Assembly (NCBI RefSeq): GCF_923868895.1
Contig: NZ_OV350343.1
Location: 2,852,001-2,916,000, forward strand
DNA from: Halomonas sp. TD01
Lineage (GTDB): Bacteria; Pseudomonadota; Gammaproteobacteria; Pseudomonadales; Halomonadaceae
Length of the DNA: 64,000 nt
Direction: 5' to 3'
Shown here piece after piece: positions 59,345 to 64,000 of the stretch. A program made the translations under genes and the position numbers. The notes under the pieces were generated by a model. The model was not told where the DNA came from and searched no databases. It worked only from the letters and a program-made list of their open reading frames with translations. Each line of letters begins with the position of its first letter. The stretch's first letter is position 1.

Positions 59345-59896
59345 CTAGTCGTCGAATTCTGACTCAATGCGGGCCCGGCGCTGCCGTCTCTTCAGGCGGC
59401 GGCGCTTCCAATGATGGGAAACATGCCAGCGCCAAATTAGCCGTATGACAATATTGGCAACAATGGCTAATAGTACGGCGGAAATTAACGATCCAAGCAT
59501 CAGCGGCGGCATGATGTCGTGCATTTGTTCTGCAATCCAGCGTGTTGATATGCGCGATGGCGCCTCTCTCACTGGTGCTTCTAAAAGAAACGTGCCAATT
59601 CGATAATTAAAATAAAAAATAACCGGCATGGTGAGTGGGTTCGTAATCCACACCAACCCTACTGAAAGTGCCAAGTTACAACGGCTAAACCTTGCCCCTA
59701 GTGCTGCAACTACCATTTGAAACGGTATGGGCAGCATGGCGCAAAAAAGCCCCACGCTGAACGCGTTTGCAACGCTTCGACGTGTTAAAAGCCATAACCC
59801 AGGGTCTGCAATTAATGGCGCAATAAAGCGTAGTGAGCGCTGTCGCCTTAATGTGTCGGGTTTTGGCATGTAGCGCTGCAGGAAACGGCGCGGCAT
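59345..59896 (-). CDS. DUF2062 membrane protein
   Basis: A 183-residue DUF2062 protein with a basic N-terminus (Pro-Arg-Arg-Phe-Leu-Gln-Arg), the family Asp-Pro-Gly-Leu-Trp and Phe-Cys-Ala-Met-Leu-Pro-Ile-Pro-Phe-Gln-Met motifs, about three hydrophobic segments and a very basic C-terminal tail. No biochemical function is established. Convergent with lolD (12-base gap) and divergent from comEC, as in Pseudomonas. Confidence 0.93.
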   Translation of the reverse strand: MPRRFLQRYMPKPDTLRRQRSLRFIAPLIADPGLWLLTRRSVANAFSVGLFCAMLPIPFQMVVAALGARFSRCNLALSVGLVWITNPLTMPVIFYFNYRIGTFLLEAPVREAPSRISTRWIAEQMHDIMPPLMLGSLISAVLLAIVANIVIRLIWRWHVSHHWKRRRLKRRQRRARIESEFDD

Positions 59897-59992
59897 GTCA
59901 GGTACTCTTGCAATTGGTGCATCCTATTATCCATATAGCGGCGTGCTTCGGCTATGGCGTGGGTATGAATGATCTAGTTCCACGGAGGGAAT

Positions 59993-62260
59993 ATGCAACT
60001 AGGTGTTGCACTACCTGCTGCCTTGGCAGTATTGCTGGGTGCGCTAGCGGCGTGGTTAAGCGGCCCCGAGGGGCACCTGCAGGTTCTGCTACCAAGCGTG
60101 CTTGTGGTGGTGCTTTGCTTGGTTGTGCTTCGGCGTAGCTTATTAATTTGGTTGGTTATTTCAAGCTGGGTTTTTGTCAGCGTGCAGCAAGAGTGGGGGC
60201 ATCGTTTGCCAAGTGGGCTCAGTGGGAAAGATGTCACCCTGCAGGCTCGAGTAATCAATGTTCAAACGGAAACGGGGTCGTCACGCTTACGCCTGACAGT
60301 TGAAACCTGTCTCTCTCCTGAGGGGCTTCCAAGCTGTAGCGCACTGCGCAGTGTGCGAGTAAGTGCTTACGGTGATCAACGCTTCCTCGTTGGCGAGCGC
60401 TGGAAAATGACACTTCGGCTTCGTCCTCCCAGTGGCTTTTCTAACCCAAATACGTTTAATTTTCAGCAGTGGTTATGGCGCGAAGGCATACACGCGACCG
60501 GTTATGTGCGCCAGGAGCCTAAGCCTGAACGCCTGTCGGAGGCTAAGCTGACACTTCGTCAGAGAGCAGTCGAAACGTTGTCTAGCCAACCGTTGCAAGA
60601 GCGAACCCAGCGCTGGCTTGCGGCGCTAACGCTGGGTGATAGTGAGCAGTTGACCCAAGATGATTGGACCTTGCTCAATGCAACGGGTACAACACATTTA
60701 GTGGTTATTTCAGGATTACACGTTGGGCTCGTCGCGTCATTTGTACTGCTGTTGGCTCGTTTTACTGCCAGGCTAGTAACGCCTATCCATTGGCGTCTGC
60801 GTGCTTGGCCCTGGTGGCTAGCAGGAGCGGCGGCGGTGGGTTACGCCATGTTAGCTGGACTAGCCCCTCCTGCCATGCGAGCCATGATCATGACGCTGTT
60901 AGGCCTGTGGGTGCTTAGCGGACGTCATGCACCAGGTGCTTGGCAAGCTTGGTGGCTTGCGCTCGGAATGGTGTTAGTCGTTGATCCGCTTGCACTGTGG
61001 CGGCCTGGTCTATGGCTTTCGTTTATTGCGGTAGGCTGGTTGATTATTATTTGGCAAGGTCGTCCCCGACCACAAGGGCTGAAGGGGTGGTGTTGGGCAT
61101 TACTGCGTTCTCAACTCCTCATCGCACCGCTAATGGCGGCAGCGGTGCTGGTGGCGTTTGGGAGAGTCGCCCCTGCGGCACCTTTGGTGAATCTTGTTGC
61201 TGTACCTTGGGTCAGCTCCGTTATGGTGCCTAGTGCGTTATTGGGATGGGTGCTGTCGCCACTGCCTGGGATAGGGCTTTTTGTATGGTGGTGTTTTGAG
61301 CAGGCATTGCAGGTTTTCCATCAGCTATTAGTCATTACCGTACAATGGGCACCACTTTTGCAGCCACCATCGGTACTGGTGTTTCCGCTGGTAGGCGCGC
61401 TGTTATTACTGTCGCTATGCTGGGGGCTTCCCAACGTTCCTGGGTGGTTACGTGTTGGCGCAACATTGCTACTGTTAAGCTTTCCGTGGTGGTCTCCGGA
61501 CGAACAGCTTAACCAGGGCGAGCTACGTGTCATTGTTTATGACGTCGGGCAAGGTCAACTGATTGAGTTGCGTAGCGCCAACTACCGATTGCTGTATGAC
61601 ACTGGGCCTCGCTTTCGCAGTGGTTTTATGCCGCTGCAAACCCTTTGGTCTCCAGGCCAATCGTTCGATCACGTTATCGTCAGTCATGCCGATAACGATC
61701 ATGCTGGGGGTGTCAGTGCTCTTTTAAAAGACCATCGGGTAACGCAATGGTGGGCTCCCCGTGGAGAGCTTCTTCCCGTTGCTAGTAAAGAGTGTGTTCA
61801 AGGTCAGCAGTGGCGGCGTGATGGCATTCACTATCAGATACTTTGGCCACCAAAGGGGGATAACGAGCTCACCTCTAATGATCGCTCCTGTGTTCTTCAA
61901 GTAAGAGTGGGAGAGCAGCGTTTGCTGATCACGGGAGACGTTGGCAAGGACATTGAGAGGAGAGTCTTAGCCAATGTTATTACGCCGATTAGCGTGTTAG
62001 TGGCTGGGCATCATGGAAGCAATACAAGTTCGGGTGTTCAGTTCGTTCAAGTAAGCCGTCCTCGGCATGTCATTTTTAGTGCGGGGAAAGATAATCCCTT
62101 TAATCATCCGGTCGACGCGGTAGTACGCCGCTTTCGACAACAGCAGAGCTGTTTATGGAGTACCGCCCAGGATGGCGCTCTCGAATTTAGCCTCACAGCC
62201 ACTCAACCGATGCAGATCATTCCCATGCGAAAACAACCGGGCGCTCGTAAGCGGTGTTGA
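59993..62260 (+). CDS. comEC: DNA internalisation competence protein ComEC/Rec2
   Basis: A 755-residue protein: an N-terminal membrane and OB-like region, the competence domain (about residues 200-480) with many helices and Leu-Val-Val-Ile-Ser-Gly-Leu-His-Val-Gly-Leu, and a C-terminal metallo-beta-lactamase domain (about 515-740) with Ser-His-Ala-Asp-Asn-Asp-His-Ala-Gly-Gly and Gly-His-His-Gly-Ser. It forms the channel for single-stranded DNA uptake in transformation. ATG 59993 follows GGAGGG. Confidence 0.95.
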   Translation: MQLGVALPAALAVLLGALAAWLSGPEGHLQVLLPSVLVVVLCLVVLRRSLLIWLVISSWVFVSVQQEWGHRLPSGLSGKDVTLQARVINVQTETGSSRLRLTVETCLSPEGLPSCSALRSVRVSAYGDQRFLVGERWKMTLRLRPPSGFSNPNTFNFQQWLWREGIHATGYVRQEPKPERLSEAKLTLRQRAVETLSSQPLQERTQRWLAALTLGDSEQLTQDDWTLLNATGTTHLVVISGLHVGLVASFVLLLARFTARLVTPIHWRLRAWPWWLAGAAAVGYAMLAGLAPPAMRAMIMTLLGLWVLSGRHAPGAWQAWWLALGMVLVVDPLALWRPGLWLSFIAVGWLIIIWQGRPRPQGLKGWCWALLRSQLLIAPLMAAAVLVAFGRVAPAAPLVNLVAVPWVSSVMVPSALLGWVLSPLPGIGLFVWWCFEQALQVFHQLLVITVQWAPLLQPPSVLVFPLVGALLLLSLCWGLPNVPGWLRVGATLLLLSFPWWSPDEQLNQGELRVIVYDVGQGQLIELRSANYRLLYDTGPRFRSGFMPLQTLWSPGQSFDHVIVSHADNDHAGGVSALLKDHRVTQWWAPRGELLPVASKECVQGQQWRRDGIHYQILWPPKGDNELTSNDRSCVLQVRVGEQRLLITGDVGKDIERRVLANVITPISVLVAGHHGSNTSSGVQFVQVSRPRHVIFSAGKDNPFNHPVDAVVRRFRQQQSCLWSTAQDGALEFSLTATQPMQIIPMRKQPGARKRC

Positions 62261-62316
62261 TGCGCGTCACCATAAGGTAGAATTCTGGCAACTGCACACT
62301 AAGGCCGGGAGCGCGT

Positions 62317-64000
62317 GTGACTGATTCAGGTTGGGTTCTCTACAAGCGATTATTAACTTACGTCAAACCTCACTGGCGCGCGTTCGCGTTAGCGATAGTA
62401 GGTTTTATCATTTATGCCGCCTCCAGTACGGCACTAGCTGAAATGATGAAACGGCTTATTGATGGCATCCAGAATCCTGATGCCACCTTTCGTTTACTGC
62501 TCCCCATGTTCGTTGTAATTATGTTCGCCTCGCGCGGGCTGGGGACATTTTTAAGCACCTACTTTATGTCCTACGTCGGACGTTATGTGATTCACACGCT
62601 GCGCTGTGATGTATTTGCGCACTTACTGCATTTGCCCGGGCGGTTCTTCGATCATCACTCAAGTGGTCATTTGGTATCTCGGGTAACGTATCACGTAGAA
62701 CAGGTTGCAGGTGCTGCCACGAAAGCCGTCACCATTATCCTGCGTGAAGGTTTATTTGTTATCGGACTGATCGGTTATCTGTTCTGGACCAACTGGATGC
62801 TAACGCTGCTGTTTCTTGGCGTAACACCGGTGATTGCTGTTGTGGTGAGTTACGCCAGCAAACGTTTCAGGCGTATCTCCAAACGTATTCAGCACTCCAT
62901 GGGAGATGTTACTCACGTCGCTTCTGAAGCGCTCTCTGGTTATCGCGTTGTGCGTACGCATGGCGCTGAAGAGTATGAAAAACAGCGCTTTGAGCGGGTA
63001 AGCGAAGAAAATCGTCGTCAAAGTATGAAAGAGGCGATGACGCGTGCTGTTAGCTCACCAGTGATTTTGATGCTGGTAGCTATTTCCATGGCAATTCTGG
63101 TCTGGTTAGCCATGGCGCCTGCGCTTATGGCAAACATGACCCCGGGTGAGTTTGTTGCCTTTATTACCGCAGCAGCGCTAATGATCAAGCCCGTGCGCCA
63201 GCTCACAGAAGTGAATAGCGAGATTCAAAAAGGTATTGCGGCGGCTTCGGAGCTATTTGGCTTGCTTGATCTGACACCTGAACAGGATGAAGGCAAGAAA
63301 ATACCTCGTCAGCTAACAGGCAACGTGGTGATCGACAACGTCAGTTTTCGTTACGCTGATGATCAGCCTAACGTATTGCGCGATATTAATATTAATGTTG
63401 CCCCTGGAGAGCTAGTGGCAATTGTTGGCCGCTCTGGCAGCGGCAAATCAACCTTAGTCAGCCTGCTACCGCGTTTTTATCGGCCTAGCGAAGGGCGCAT
63501 TTTGATTGATGGTGTGAACGCAGATGATTATGCATTAGGTCCTTTGCGCCAACATATTGCATTGGTATCGCAACAAGTCACGCTATTTAATGCGACCATC
63601 GCTGATAATATCGGCTATGGCGTTACCAACCCGGACCCAGCCGCCATTGAAGCGGCCGCCCAGGCGGCTTACGCCAGTGAATTTATTGAGAAGCTGCCCC
63701 AGGAGTATGCCACGGTGGTGGGTGAAAACGGCGTGATGCTATCCGGTGGGCAGCGACAGCGATTGGCAATCGCCCGGGCGATTTTTAAAGATGCGCCTAT
63801 TCTTATATTGGACGAAGCGACATCGGCACTGGATACCGAATCTGAGCGCTATATCCAGAAAGCGTTGGAGCATGTATGTAAAGGGCGTACTACGCTGGTC
63901 ATTGCCCACCGCCTGTCCACTATTGAACGCGCTGACCGTATTTTGGTGATGGATCAAGGGCGTATTATTGAGCAGGGGACTCACCAGGCGTTGCTAGAGG
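62317..64000 (+). CDS. msbA: Lipid A flippase MsbA, 3' end outside window
   Basis: About 561 codons are visible with no stop before the window end. GTG start at 62317 follows GGGAG; an overlapping GTG at 62315 is followed at once by TGA. The N-terminal half holds six membrane helices of an ABC exporter; the C-terminal half has Walker A Gly-Arg-Ser-Gly-Ser-Gly-Lys-Ser, signature Leu-Ser-Gly-Gly-Gln-Arg-Gln-Arg and Walker B Ile-Leu-Ile-Leu-Asp-Glu-Ala. It flips lipid A-core across the inner membrane. Follows comEC as in many gammaproteobacteria; some 20-40 residues are probably missing. Confidence 0.95.
   Translation, partial: MTDSGWVLYKRLLTYVKPHWRAFALAIVGFIIYAASSTALAEMMKRLIDGIQNPDATFRLLLPMFVVIMFASRGLGTFLSTYFMSYVGRYVIHTLRCDVFAHLLHLPGRFFDHHSSGHLVSRVTYHVEQVAGAATKAVTIILREGLFVIGLIGYLFWTNWMLTLLFLGVTPVIAVVVSYASKRFRRISKRIQHSMGDVTHVASEALSGYRVVRTHGAEEYEKQRFERVSEENRRQSMKEAMTRAVSSPVILMLVAISMAILVWLAMAPALMANMTPGEFVAFITAAALMIKPVRQLTEVNSEIQKGIAAASELFGLLDLTPEQDEGKKIPRQLTGNVVIDNVSFRYADDQPNVLRDININVAPGELVAIVGRSGSGKSTLVSLLPRFYRPSEGRILIDGVNADDYALGPLRQHIALVSQQVTLFNATIADNIGYGVTNPDPAAIEAAAQAAYASEFIEKLPQEYATVVGENGVMLSGGQRQRLAIARAIFKDAPILILDEATSALDTESERYIQKALEHVCKGRTTLVIAHRLSTIERADRILVMDQGRIIEQGTHQALLE

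Overview
The window is a stretch of core chromosome from a gammaproteobacterium, most likely a Halomonas-type member of the Halomonadaceae. That placement is an inference from protein character (acidic, moderate GC) and from gene orders that match Pseudomonas and relatives block by block; no rRNA or other taxonomic marker is present. I see no insertion sequence, prophage, CRISPR array, tRNA or clear horizontally acquired island. About 60 protein genes and one RNA gene (rnpB) fill nearly all of the sequence.

Layout: (1) 1-2786, tldD (3' part), darP and pmbA, the TldD/PmbA peptide-maturation protease pair. (2) 2850-6463, minus strand, the rpoN-hpf-ptsN-rapZ-ptsO nitrogen/PTS-Ntr cluster. (3) 6569-10022, minus strand, kdsD-kdsC-lptC-lptA-lptB for Kdo synthesis and LPS transport. 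(4) 10297-15076, mlaFEDCB phospholipid transport, ibaG and murA. (5) 15105-21236, hisG-hisD, an algW/degS-type protease, a Nif3-family protein, yhcB and zapE. (6) 21472-26468, rplM-rpsI, petABC (cytochrome bc1) and sspAB. (7) 26566-30716, dolP-diaA-yraN-lpoA on the minus strand with rsmI divergent. (8) 30749-31107, rnpB. (9) 31162-48874, the dcw division/cell-wall cluster rsmH-ftsL-ftsI-murE-murF-mraY-murD-ftsW-murG-murC-ddlB-ftsQ-ftsA-ftsZ-lpxC, mostly with start/stop overlaps. (10) 48981-55056, a DciA-like gene, a small ORF directly upstream of secA, secA, argJ and a MutT-ThiE fusion. (11) 55145-57127, aguB-aguA for agmatine to putrescine. (12) 57368-64000, a LolC/E-type permease with lolD, a DUF2062 protein, comEC and a 3'-truncated msbA.

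Functionally the window is dominated by envelope building: precursor synthesis (mur, kds, lpxC), lipid and lipoprotein transport (lpt, mla, lol, msbA), division (fts) and secretion (secA). The most interesting item is the unrecognised 122-codon ORF between dciA and secA (49560-49928). It has a hydrophobic N-terminal segment and a C-terminal Arg-Gly-Pro-Pro-Ala-Arg-Leu stretch that resembles the arrest end of E. coli SecM (R-x-x-P-x-R-L) and RAPP-type arrest peptides, in exactly the position of secM. It is a candidate lineage-specific secretion-monitor peptide. Other points of interest are a 317-nt gap between ftsQ and ftsA with an inverted repeat, a 63-nt imperfect hairpin between ftsZ and lpxC, the absence of mraZ and of hisC from their usual places, a single LolC/E-type permease gene, and short direct repeats upstream of mlaF and of the lol operon.
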